Shown piece by piece: positions 33,808 to 42,133 of a stretch of 64,000 nt of DNA (position 1 is the first letter of the stretch; every line of letters begins with the position of its first letter). This DNA comes from Paractinoplanes atraurantiacus (GTDB lineage Bacteria; Actinomycetota; Actinomycetes; Mycobacteriales; Micromonosporaceae). The position numbers and the translations under genes were made by a program. A model generated the notes under the pieces. It worked only from the letters and a program-made list of their open reading frames with translations. It searched no databases and was not told the DNA's origin. Location: the NCBI RefSeq assembly GCF_900215205.1, contig NZ_OBDY01000002.1:143867-207866 (forward strand). Reading direction: 5' to 3'.

Positions 33808-35142
33808 TCAGGCGCCGGTCCGGGGCGCGACCCGGTCGGCCGGCGGCCGGCGCAGCGCGGTGGCGCGTCTCGCACGGTTGAACCACAACTGCAGCGGGTT
33901 GGCCACGACCGTGGTCACGATGGTCATCACGGCCAGGACCGCGTACAGCTGCGGGGTGACCAGCCCGGCGGTGAGGCCCACGTTGAGCAGGACGAGCTCC
34001 ACCATGCCGCGGGCATTCATCAGCGCACCCAGCGAGAGCGACTCGGGCCAGTCCAGGCCCTGCCACCGCCCGGAGAAGGCGACCGCCGCGCCCTTCGCGA
34101 CGAAAGCGACGACCAGGGTGAGGACCAGGTACCAGGCCACCGCGGGGTCGACGAACAGGCGCAGGTCGGTGTTCAGTCCGGAATAGACGAAAAAGGCCGG
34201 CAGCAGCACGTACGTCACCAGCGGCTCCAGCCGTTCGCCGAGGGCCGTGGTGAACGCCCCGCGGGGCATGGCCACACCGGCGAGGAACGCGCCGAACACG
34301 GAGTGGACGCCGATGGCGTCGGTGGTCCAGGCACACGCGAGCATGACCAGTACGGCGATCAGCAACGGGCCCGCCGGGAGACCTCCCGCGGTGACGGCGG
34401 CGTCGGCTCGCGGGCCGAGCCGGGCGAGCAGCCGGCGGCCGGCGGTCAGCATGACGGCGACGAAGACCACAGTGAGGCCGACGGCCGTCGCCCCGGTCCA
34501 CGCGCTGCCGCCGGTGGTGGCCACCACGACGGCCAGCAGGATCCAGGCGGCCGCGTCGTCCACGGCGGCGCAGGAGAGCGCCAGCGTGCCGAGCCGGGTC
34601 TCGCGCAGCCCGGCCTCGCTGATCATCCAGGCCAGCATGGGGAAGGCGGTGACCGAGATGGCGGCCGCGATGAACAGCGCGCCCTGCCAGCCGGAGACGC
34701 CGGCCGGGAACAGGGCCGCCCCGCCGTGGTGGACCATCAGCCAGCCCAGCCCGGCGCCGGCGAGGGTCGGCACCGCCAGCCCGGTCAGCGCCGTGGCGCC
34801 GGCCGTGCGCAGGTGCCGGGTCAGCAGGTCGGTCCGCAGCGCGGTGCCGACCACGAACATGTAGAGCACCAGGCCGAGCTGGCCGACCACGTACAGAATG
34901 GTCGCCGAGGGGTGCGGCACGGCCTCGCCGCCGATCTCGATCTCGCGCGGGAACAGCCATTCCTGCGCGCCCGGCGCGACCAGCCCGAACAGCGAGGGGC
35001 CGAGCAGGACACCGGCGACCATCACGGCCACCACCTGGGTCTGGCGCAGCCGGCGGAACAGCGGGGTCAGCAGCCGATAGGCGACGATGATTACGCCCAG
35101 TTGGAGAAGGAACATCGAGGTGAGACGGGTCGCGGTGGGCAT
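33808..35142 (-). CDS. Cation:proton antiporter (CPA2/KefB-like)
   Basis: A 444-residue integral membrane protein with about 12 helices (LLQLGVIIVAYRLLTPLFRR, VAVMVAGVLLGPSLFGL, CAAVDDAAAWILLAVVV with the ion-binding Asp pair, LGALMNARGMVELVLLNVGL). It exchanges Na+ or K+ for protons. Related antiporters are common next to antibiotic clusters, but membership in the adjacent cluster is only a possibility. It is divergent from the MFS exporter across 240 bp (35143-35384), where I recognise no clear operator. Confidence 0.88.
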   Translation of the reverse strand: MPTATRLTSMFLLQLGVIIVAYRLLTPLFRRLRQTQVVAVMVAGVLLGPSLFGLVAPGAQEWLFPREIEIGGEAVPHPSATILYVVGQLGLVLYMFVVGTALRTDLLTRHLRTAGATALTGLAVPTLAGAGLGWLMVHHGGAALFPAGVSGWQGALFIAAAISVTAFPMLAWMISEAGLRETRLGTLALSCAAVDDAAAWILLAVVVATTGGSAWTGATAVGLTVVFVAVMLTAGRRLLARLGPRADAAVTAGGLPAGPLLIAVLVMLACAWTTDAIGVHSVFGAFLAGVAMPRGAFTTALGERLEPLVTYVLLPAFFVYSGLNTDLRLFVDPAVAWYLVLTLVVAFVAKGAAVAFSGRWQGLDWPESLSLGALMNARGMVELVLLNVGLTAGLVTPQLYAVLAVMTIVTTVVANPLQLWFNRARRATALRRPPADRVAPRTGA

Positions 35143-35384
35143 GCTGGGACGGTAGGAATTGTCCTCCCGTTCTGTCCGCTCAAAATTGCGCCGTTGACAG
35201 CGCGGGCCCCGTAATGCTCAGGAATGAGCAGCGCCGATGGGACGGCGGCGCAATGCTGCGCGATGTCGGATTGCTTTCACCGCATTTATGTACGTCTCTT
35301 TCTTGCGGTTGGTCAGGTCACTATGCTGCAAGAGGCGCAGGTCCTTTGTGGATCATGCGTGATGCCATTTCGAGGAGGTCTCCA

Positions 35385-36884
35385 GTGACCAGTCCGCAGG
35401 CCGGCGCGCTCGATTCGGGCGCCGTGCCGGAGCTTCCGGCGCGGCTGCGCCTGATCGCCACCATCGGAGTCGTACTCTCGCTCGCCCTCACCTCGATCGA
35501 CGTCTCGGTGGTCAGCACCGCGATGCCCAAGATCGTCGACGATCTGGGCGGCCTGTCGCTGTACGCGTGGGTCGGCGTGTCGTACGGCGTGGCCTCGGCC
35601 GTCATCGTGCCGATCGCGGGCAAGCTCGGCGACATGTTCGGCCGCAAGCCGTTCCTGCTCGTCGGCCTCGTCGGCTTCATGATCACGTCGTGGCTGTGCG
35701 GCGCGGCGTCGAGCATGACCGAGCTGGTCATCCTCCGCGGCGCCCAGGGCCTGTTCGCCGGCATCCAGATGGCGAGCATCTTCACCGTGGTGGCCGACAT
35801 CTTCACCGCCGAGCGCCGCACCCAGATGCAGGGCATCCTGTTCAGCGTGGCCGGCCTCAGCATGGTCATCGGGCCGCCGCTCGGTGGCCTGATCACCGAC
35901 CAGTGGGGCTGGCGCTGGGTCTTCTACATCAACGTGCCGATCCTGGTGCTCGCCATCGCGGCCATCCTCGTCGCCGTGCCGCTGGTGCGGGCCACCGCCA
36001 AGTGGCGGGACATCGACTATCTGGGCGCGCTGACGCTGATCGCCGGCCTGGTGCCGATCCTGATCGGCCTGGCGCTGGCCGGTGACGGGCACGCGTGGGG
36101 CTCGCCCGAGGTCATCGTCCCGATCGTCGCCGGCGTCGTCGTGCTGGTGCTGTTCTTCCTGGTCGAGCGGCGCGCGGCGCACCCGATCGTGCCCTTCGGC
36201 CTGCTGCGCACCAACCAGTTCGCGGTGATGGCCATGGTCGCGTTCTTCTCGGCCTTCGCGATGATGGGCACGGTCTTCTACGTGCCCCTGCTCTACCAGG
36301 GTGTGCAGGGCGTGAGCGCCGCCTTCTCGGGCAGCCTGGTGATCCCGCTGACGCTCGCCCTGGCGATCGTGCCGCCGTTCGCCGGCAAGGCCCTCACCAT
36401 GATCGCGCGCTACCGGATCCTCGCCGTGATCGCCTTCGCCCTCATGGTCGCCGGCCTGTTGATGCTGTCCCGGGTGGGCGCCGACAGCGGCAGCGGCATG
36501 ACGATCGTCGCGATGATCCTGATCGGCGTGGGCATCGGCATCACGTTCCCGATGGCCACCTCGGTGGTGCAGAGCGCGGCGCCGCCCGAGCTCATGGGCG
36601 TGGCCACCAGCCAGGTGCAGTTCTGGCGGATGATGGCCGGCCCGGTCGGCGTGGCCACGCTGGGCGCCGTCCTGTCCGGCGCTCTCGGCTCGGTCATGGG
36701 CTCCACCGCCGCCGTGCCGACCGCCGACCTGGCCGACGCGTTGCACCGGGTGTTCCTCGTCGCCGCCATCGTCGTGGCGCTCGGCCTGGTCGCGTCGCTG
36801 TTCCTCAAGGAGGTCCCGTTGCGCGCCATGCCGTCGATGGGCCGCCGCAAGGGCAAGGAGCCGGCGCAGCCCAGCAAAGCCTGA
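35385..36884 (+). CDS. MFS exporter, DHA2 (14-helix) family
   Basis: A 499-residue multidrug exporter. Motif A is GKLGDMFGRKPFLLVG, and motif C is in VAGLSMVIGPPLGGLITDQW; about 14 helices are visible. I chose the GTG at 35385 because GAGGAGG lies 6 bp before it; the frame extends further upstream without a site. It is the last gene before the biosynthetic cluster and followed by a strong terminator, so it could export and give resistance to the product, but no regulator ties it to the cluster. Confidence 0.88.
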   Translation: MTSPQAGALDSGAVPELPARLRLIATIGVVLSLALTSIDVSVVSTAMPKIVDDLGGLSLYAWVGVSYGVASAVIVPIAGKLGDMFGRKPFLLVGLVGFMITSWLCGAASSMTELVILRGAQGLFAGIQMASIFTVVADIFTAERRTQMQGILFSVAGLSMVIGPPLGGLITDQWGWRWVFYINVPILVLAIAAILVAVPLVRATAKWRDIDYLGALTLIAGLVPILIGLALAGDGHAWGSPEVIVPIVAGVVVLVLFFLVERRAAHPIVPFGLLRTNQFAVMAMVAFFSAFAMMGTVFYVPLLYQGVQGVSAAFSGSLVIPLTLALAIVPPFAGKALTMIARYRILAVIAFALMVAGLLMLSRVGADSGSGMTIVAMILIGVGIGITFPMATSVVQSAAPPELMGVATSQVQFWRMMAGPVGVATLGAVLSGALGSVMGSTAAVPTADLADALHRVFLVAAIVVALGLVASLFLKEVPLRAMPSMGRRKGKEPAQPSKA

Positions 36885-36900
36885 CCCGTCCGCACCCGTA

Positions 36901-36930
36901 GGGCCCGCCGCGATGCGTCGCGGCGGGCCC
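36901..36930. terminator. Strong hairpin terminator after MFS gene
   Basis: GGGCCCGCCGCGA, loop TGCG, TCGCGGCGGGCCC: a perfect 13-bp stem starting 17 bp after the MFS stop. It separates the MFS transcript from the P450 gene that opens the biosynthetic cluster. Confidence 0.85.
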
Positions 36931-37006
36931 GTTCGTCTGCCGGCGCCGGCCCGGAATGCTCACTGTTGGCTATCGAGCGCCACCGGTGATCGGCGACGCT
37001 CCCCGC

Positions 37007-38200
37007 ATGGACAAAGCGACGCTGCCGAGCTCGTACCCGTTGAGCCGCACGTGTCCGCTCGACCCGCCGGCGGAGTACGGGCGGCTGCGGACCGAAGAGC
37101 CGATGCACCGCGTCCGCCTCGACTTCGACGGCAGCACGGTGTGGTTGGTGACCCGCCACGAGGACGCGCGCGCGATCCTCGGTGACACCCGGTTCAGCTC
37201 CGACTTCGCCAAGCCGGGCTTCCCGGCGCGGCTCACCTCCCAGCCGCCCGGCCCGGGCACGTTCATCCGCATGGACGCGCCCGACCACACCCGGTTGCGC
37301 CGGCTGCTCGTGCCCGAGCTGGTCCGCAAGCGGGTGGACGCCCTGCGCCCGGCAATCGAGCGGATCGTCGACGAGCTGATCGACGGGATGCTCGCGGCCG
37401 GCCCGCCGGTCGACCTGGTCGACGCGTTCGCCCTGCCGCTGCCGTCCCGGGTGATCACCGAGCTGCTCGGGGTGGCGTACGAGGACCGCGCCTTCTTCCA
37501 CGAGACCACCAAGGTCATGGGGGACCAGCACGTGGACCCCCAGACGCGGCTGACCGTCCGCAACCAGATGCGCGATTACCTCGACCGGCTGGTGGCCGTC
37601 AAGGAGGCCGAACCCGCCGACGACCTGCTCAGCCGCCTCGTACAGAGGCGCGAGAAGGCCGGCGTGAGCCGCGCCGAGGTGCTCGGCATCGCCACCCTGC
37701 TGATGGTCGCCGGCTACGAGACGGTGGCCAACCAGATCGGCGTCGGCACCGTGGCCCTGCTGGAGCACTCCGAGCAGGTCGAGCACCTGCGGGCCCACCC
37801 GGAGGCCATGCCGGCCGCGGTGGAGGAGGTGCTCCGCCACCAGACGGTGATCGACTACGGCGCCCGCCGGGTCGCCACCGAGGACGTCGAGGTGGGCGGC
37901 CGGCTCATCCGGTCCGGTGAGGGAGTGCTGGTCGTCCTGGCCGCCGCCAACCGCGACGAGGAGGTCTTCGCCGGCTCGGACCGGTTCGACATCGGCCGCG
38001 AACCGCGCGACCACCTGTCGTTCGGCTTCGGCGTGCACCAATGCGTCGGCCAGGTGCTGGCGCGGGCCCAGCTGGAGATCGCCTGGACGGCGCTGTTGCG
38101 CCGGCTTCCAGGGCTCCGGCTGGCGCTGCCCGTGGAGAAGGTCGCGTTCCGCCACGACATGTTCGTCTACGGAGTCCACGAGCTGCCGGTCACCTGGTAG
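37007..38200 (+). CDS. Cytochrome P450
   Basis: A 397-residue soluble bacterial P450. The haem loop is FGFGVHQCVGQ with Cys346 as iron ligand; the I-helix oxygen motif is VAGYETV (acid and Thr present); the ExxR motif lies in EEVLRH. The early segment FIRMDAPDHTRLRRLL is the usual C-helix region. It probably hydroxylates or epoxidises the cluster's polyketide, or a carrier-bound intermediate. The position (first gene of the cluster, 32 bp before a DUF6039-like gene with a good ribosome site) suggests co-transcription. No ferredoxin gene is nearby. Start ATG 37007 lacks a clear ribosome site; an upstream frame start is possible. Confidence 0.92.
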   Translation: MDKATLPSSYPLSRTCPLDPPAEYGRLRTEEPMHRVRLDFDGSTVWLVTRHEDARAILGDTRFSSDFAKPGFPARLTSQPPGPGTFIRMDAPDHTRLRRLLVPELVRKRVDALRPAIERIVDELIDGMLAAGPPVDLVDAFALPLPSRVITELLGVAYEDRAFFHETTKVMGDQHVDPQTRLTVRNQMRDYLDRLVAVKEAEPADDLLSRLVQRREKAGVSRAEVLGIATLLMVAGYETVANQIGVGTVALLEHSEQVEHLRAHPEAMPAAVEEVLRHQTVIDYGARRVATEDVEVGGRLIRSGEGVLVVLAAANRDEEVFAGSDRFDIGREPRDHLSFGFGVHQCVGQVLARAQLEIAWTALLRRLPGLRLALPVEKVAFRHDMFVYGVHELPVTW

Positions 38201-38232
38201 CGCCACCGCACACCGCAGGAGGGAACTCATCC

Positions 38233-39144
38233 ATGTCCGTCATCAAACCGGCACAGCACCAGACCTCGGTGCCCATCGAGAACCTCTTCACGTCGGCCAA
38301 CGCCGGTGTGATCGTCGAGCGCACCGCGCAGCTCAAGAACGGCTTCCACGTCGAGGGCCGGAAGTTCGCCCGCGGCCTGGCCGAAGTGATCAACACCAAG
38401 CAGACCGGCGTGGCGTCCGTCTTCGTCTACGAGGAGACGTTCGGCACGAAGGACAAGATGCACTTCCTGATCCACCTGAAGTCGCTCGAGTCCTACGAGG
38501 CCATGGTGCAGATGGGCACCGAGGACGAGGACTACCGCGGCAGCATCAAGGAGGAGGTCGCGGCCGAGAAGGGCGGCGGCGGCTGGGAGAAGATCTTCGT
38601 TGACGGCAGCCTGCAGGAGACCGTCATGATCCCCCAGTTCTGGGGGATGTACGGCACCAAGGTCGACGGCAAGCTGGAGAAGGAGAGCCAGGTCTTCCGT
38701 TCCGAGGGGCCGATCACCGGCCTGCCCGGCGCCCGGGAGCAGGTCGCCCTGCCGGCCGACCAGATCCTGCACTCGGGCAACTGCGGGCTGATCCTGCACC
38801 GCACCGCGCTGATCGAATACGACTTCCGCTCGGAGGGCCGCAAGTTCGCCCGGGAGGTCGCCGAGTCGATCAACGAGAACCTGCCGGGGGAGGCCACCGT
38901 CTTCGTCTACGAGGAGGCCTTCGGCACCGCCGACCGGATGCACTGGCTGATCCACCTCAAGTCGATCACCTCGTATTACCGCCTGCTCGAGCTGCACGTG
39001 AAGAACGAGCGGGTGCGCGAGTTGTATTTCGAGCCGCGGATCGCGCCGGAGAAGGGCGGCGGCACGTGGGCCCGGATGTTCGTGCCGGGCACCATGGTCG
39101 ACGTCTCGCTCACCCCGCAGCACTGGGGCATGTACGCCACCTGA
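38233..39144 (+). CDS. DUF6039-like protein, copy 1 (internally duplicated)
   Basis: A 303-residue protein of unknown function, which I recall being annotated as DUF6039 near trans-AT PKS genes. It is two similar halves of about 140 residues. Half 1 has NAGVIVERTAQLKN, EGRKFARGLAEVIN, VFVYEETFGTKDKMHFLIHL and the end FWGMYGTK. Half 2 has NCGLILHRTALIEYD, EGRKFAREVAESIN, VFVYEEAFGTADRMHWLIHL and HWGMYAT. The alternating pattern suggests a tandem dimeric alpha/beta-barrel (ferredoxin-like) fold. No catalytic motif or signal peptide is obvious. AGGAGGG lies before ATG 38233. A paralogue is at 54280. A role in tailoring or carrying the product is inference. Confidence 0.8.
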   Translation: MSVIKPAQHQTSVPIENLFTSANAGVIVERTAQLKNGFHVEGRKFARGLAEVINTKQTGVASVFVYEETFGTKDKMHFLIHLKSLESYEAMVQMGTEDEDYRGSIKEEVAAEKGGGGWEKIFVDGSLQETVMIPQFWGMYGTKVDGKLEKESQVFRSEGPITGLPGAREQVALPADQILHSGNCGLILHRTALIEYDFRSEGRKFAREVAESINENLPGEATVFVYEEAFGTADRMHWLIHLKSITSYYRLLELHVKNERVRELYFEPRIAPEKGGGTWARMFVPGTMVDVSLTPQHWGMYAT

Positions 39145-39161
39145 TCGCCGGGCGGGCCGGC

Positions 39162-39191
39162 GCCCCAGACGTGCGTGCGCACGTCTGGGGC
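39162..39191. terminator. Bidirectional hairpin terminator
   Basis: GCCCCAGACGTGC, loop GTGC, GCACGTCTGGGGC: a perfect 13-bp stem lying between the converging ends of the DUF6039-like gene and the DUF3224-like gene. Confidence 0.85.
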
Positions 39192-39198
39192 GGTGGGC

Positions 39199-39597
39199 TC
39201 AGCCCAAGTCGTACTCGAGCTTGACGTCGCAGGTGGTCTGATCGGTCGAGACGTAACCGCCCTTGCCGCTCAGGCCCTTCAGGTCGCCGGTGCCCGAGTC
39301 GGGCACCACGAACCAGTCGGCCTTGGCCACGCCGTTCTCGAACACACCGCTGGTCTGCAGGATGAACGAGCCGCTGCGGCCGCCGACGCTGCCGACCACC
39401 CGCTGCAGACCGACGAAGCTGGCGTACGTCTCGCTCGGATATGCCATGAGGCAGTCCGCCGAGCCCTCACCCTCGATGTCACCGCTGAACGAGTTCGTGA
39501 TGCGGGCGCGGGTCAGTTTGATGACGTCGTCACGCGCGTCGTAGGGCTCCTCTTCCCAGCCGGTGACTTGATAGGTGCCGCTTGCCTGGGTGCTCAT
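39199..39597 (-). CDS. DUF3224-like small beta-barrel protein
   Basis: A 132-residue protein starting MSTQASGTYQVTGWEEEPYD, with TRARITNSFSGDIEGEGSAD, VGGRSGSFILQTSGVFENG and SGKGGYVS in order. This pattern matches DUF3224, predicted allene-oxide-cyclase-like or lipocalin-like beta-barrels of unknown function. I chose the ATG at 39597 with GAGGGG upstream; the longer frame has no homology. It is reversed relative to all its cluster neighbours and lies between two of them, so it may be a passenger, a ligand-binding protein or a resistance factor. Confidence 0.72.
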   Translation of the reverse strand: MSTQASGTYQVTGWEEEPYDARDDVIKLTRARITNSFSGDIEGEGSADCLMAYPSETYASFVGLQRVVGSVGGRSGSFILQTSGVFENGVAKADWFVVPDSGTGDLKGLSGKGGYVSTDQTTCDVKLEYDLG

Positions 39598-39709
39598 CCG
39601 TGATTCCCCTCGTGCGTCTCCTGGTCGGCAGTAACTGTATCGACCAAATGCCTTGATCACGTGGCTGTGCCGTTGATTGACCGGATTCCGCGACCCGGGA
39701 GGGTGAGCG

Positions 39710-42010
39710 ATGACCGCATGGTTGTTCCCGGGGCAGGGCGCCCAGCGGCGGGGCATGGGCGGGGAGCTGTTCGACCGTCATCCCGGCCTGGTCCGGATCG
39801 CCGACGAGATCCTCGGCTACAGCGTGGCCGAGCTGTGCCGCCTCGATCCGGGCGACCGGTTGAGCGACACCCGGTACGCCCAGCCCGCGCTCTTCGTGGT
39901 CGGGGCGCTCGGCCACCTCGACCGGCTCCGCTCCGAACCGCCGCCCAGCCACCTGGCGGGGCACAGCCTCGGCGAGTATCCGGCGCTGTTCGCGGCGGGC
40001 AGCTTCGACTTCGCCACCGGCGTGCGCCTGGTCCAGCGGCGCGGCGAGCTCATGGGCCGCGCCCGGGGCGGTGGCATGCTCGCCGTGCTCGGGCCCATCG
40101 CCGCCGAGGCCGAGCGGCTGCTGGCCGAGACCGGGCACACCGACGTCGACGTGGCCAACGACAACGCCGACGACCAGGTCGTCCTCTCCGGACCGGTGGA
40201 GTCGCTGGCCGCCGTGGCCGAGCTCGTCCGGGCCCGCGGCGGGCGCTGCCAACCCCTCGCGGTCAGCGCCGCGTTCCACTCCCGGTACATGGCCGATGCG
40301 GCCGAGGCCTTCGCCGGCCACCTGGCCGAGGTGGAGATCGCCGACCCGGGCCTGCCGACGTTGTCCAATGTGACCGGTCGGCCGTATCGGCCGCACACCG
40401 TGCGGGAGCTGCTGGCCGAGCAGATCCGCCGGCCGGTGCGCTGGGCCGCGTGCATGCGCCACCTGCGCGACGAGGGCGTCGAGGAGATCGCCGAGATCGG
40501 CCCGGGTACCGTCCTGACAGGACTGTGGCGCGCCGCCGCGCGGGCCAGGCGGCGCGCGCAGGCCCAGGTGATTCCGGCGGCCCTGGCTGTTTCACCGGCT
40601 CCGGCCGCTCCGGCCGCTCCTGAGGTGGAGCCCGCGAGCCGGCTGGGCAGTGCGGCCTTCCGGCGCGACTACGACGTCCGGTACGCGTACGCCGCCGGGG
40701 CGATGTACCGCGGCATCGCCTCCACCGACCTGGTCATCCGGCTCGGCCGCGCCGGGCTGCTCGGCTTCTTCGGCGCCGGCGGACTGCGGCCGGCCGCGAT
40801 CGAAGCCGCTGTCGACACCCTGGAGGCCGCCCTCGGCCCGGGCGGGCGGTGGGGGATGAACCTGCTCTGCACGCTGGACAACCCGGCCCTGGAGGAGACG
40901 ATCGTCGACCTCTACCTGCGCCGCGGGGTGCGCCAGGTGGAGGCCGCCGCCTACCCGCGGCTCACCCCGTCGTTGATCCGATATCGGTTCTCCGGGGCGC
41001 ACCGCGACCGGGCCGGCCGGGCGGTCGTGGTCAACCGGGTGCTCGCCAAGGTCTCGCGGCCCGAGGTGGCGGACGCCTTCCTGCGGCCACCTCCGGAGAC
41101 GGTGCTGCGCCGGCTCGTCGAACGGGGCCGGCTCTCCCCGGACGAGGCCGCGGTGGCGGCCGAGTTGCCGGTCAGCGACGACCTCTGCGTGGAGAGCGAC
41201 TCCGGCGGGCACACCGACGGCGGCGCGGCCGTGGTGCTGCTGCCGTCGATCCGGCGGCTGCGGGACGAGGTCACCGCCGCCTGCGGTTACCCCGGCCGGG
41301 TGCGGGTCGGCGCGGCCGGCGGGCTCGGCACGCCCGAGGCCGTGGCCGCGATGTTCCTGCTCGGCGCCGACTTCGTGCTGACCGGGTCGATCAACCAGTG
41401 CACGCCCGAGGCGGGTACGTCCGACGAGGTCAAGGACATCCTGGCGACGCTCGACGTACAGGACACCGCCTATGCCCCGGCCGGCGACATGCTCGAGGCC
41501 GGCGCCCGAGTCCAAGTGGTCCGGCGTGGGACTCTGTTCGCGGCGCGGGCCAACCGGCTTTTGCAGCTATTCCGGCAGTATTCGTCGCTGACCGACGTGG
41601 CGGCGCCGGTCCGGCGCACGATCGAGCAGGAGCACTGGGGCCGCACCTTCGACGAGGTGTGGCAGGAGACCCGCGCCTACCTGGCCCAACAGCACCCGGA
41701 CCAGCTGGCCCGGGCCGAGCGCGACCCGCGCCGGCAGATGGCCCACGTGCTGCGGTGGTACTTCCGGCACTCCACCGAGACGGCTCTGGCCGGTGGGCCC
41801 GACCGGGTCAATTACCAGATCCATTGTGGCCCCGCGATGGGCGCCTTCAACCGCTGGGCGCAGGGCTCCGACCTAGAGAAATGGCGTGATCGGCACGTCG
41901 ACGAGGTGGCCCGCCGGCTGATGTCCGGTGCCGCCGCGTTCCTCTCGGAGCGGTTCGCGGCGTCGGCGATTGTCGATGCCCCGACACCGCCATCCGCTGC
42001 TCAACAGTGA
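39710..42010 (+). CDS. Trans-acting acyltransferase-enoyl reductase (AT-PfaD), copy 1
   Basis: A 766-residue didomain protein. Residues 1-280: FabD-like malonyl acyltransferase with LFPGQGAQ, nucleophile Ser86 in GHSLGEY, Arg in RRGELM and His in AAFHSRYM, which favours malonyl-CoA. Residues about 320-760: PfaD-like FMN oxidoreductase with GFFGAGGLRP, the intact flavin/active-site motif ESDSGGHTDGG (498-504) and GGLGTPEAVAAMFLLGADFV. It should load malonyl units onto the AT-less PKS modules and reduce enoyl intermediates in trans, as LnmG does in leinamycin-type systems. It is divergent from the DUF3224-like gene. Compare the second copy at 57158, whose reductase half is degenerate. Confidence 0.92.
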   Translation: MTAWLFPGQGAQRRGMGGELFDRHPGLVRIADEILGYSVAELCRLDPGDRLSDTRYAQPALFVVGALGHLDRLRSEPPPSHLAGHSLGEYPALFAAGSFDFATGVRLVQRRGELMGRARGGGMLAVLGPIAAEAERLLAETGHTDVDVANDNADDQVVLSGPVESLAAVAELVRARGGRCQPLAVSAAFHSRYMADAAEAFAGHLAEVEIADPGLPTLSNVTGRPYRPHTVRELLAEQIRRPVRWAACMRHLRDEGVEEIAEIGPGTVLTGLWRAAARARRRAQAQVIPAALAVSPAPAAPAAPEVEPASRLGSAAFRRDYDVRYAYAAGAMYRGIASTDLVIRLGRAGLLGFFGAGGLRPAAIEAAVDTLEAALGPGGRWGMNLLCTLDNPALEETIVDLYLRRGVRQVEAAAYPRLTPSLIRYRFSGAHRDRAGRAVVVNRVLAKVSRPEVADAFLRPPPETVLRRLVERGRLSPDEAAVAAELPVSDDLCVESDSGGHTDGGAAVVLLPSIRRLRDEVTAACGYPGRVRVGAAGGLGTPEAVAAMFLLGADFVLTGSINQCTPEAGTSDEVKDILATLDVQDTAYAPAGDMLEAGARVQVVRRGTLFAARANRLLQLFRQYSSLTDVAAPVRRTIEQEHWGRTFDEVWQETRAYLAQQHPDQLARAERDPRRQMAHVLRWYFRHSTETALAGGPDRVNYQIHCGPAMGAFNRWAQGSDLEKWRDRHVDEVARRLMSGAAAFLSERFAASAIVDAPTPPSAAQQ

Positions 42011-42133
42011 GCAGCAGGTGGTGCACCCACTCCGTAGCATCCTCATGGTGTCAGGCAGTGATCATCTGATTTCTGCCAGTAGTCGTCCTGTGTGGCCGGT
42101 GACCGGCGCGCCCGATCAGAGCGGGAGTGCAGC

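Noticed and set aside
35143..35384. Sigma-70-like promoter (TTGACA near 35194) between antiporter and MFS genes
   Set aside because: No -10 box at acceptable spacing could be identified.
42011..42133. A possible Crp-type site around TGATCA before the A-PCP gene
   Set aside because: Only the 6-bp core is symmetric; flanks do not form a convincing dyad or match other cluster promoters.
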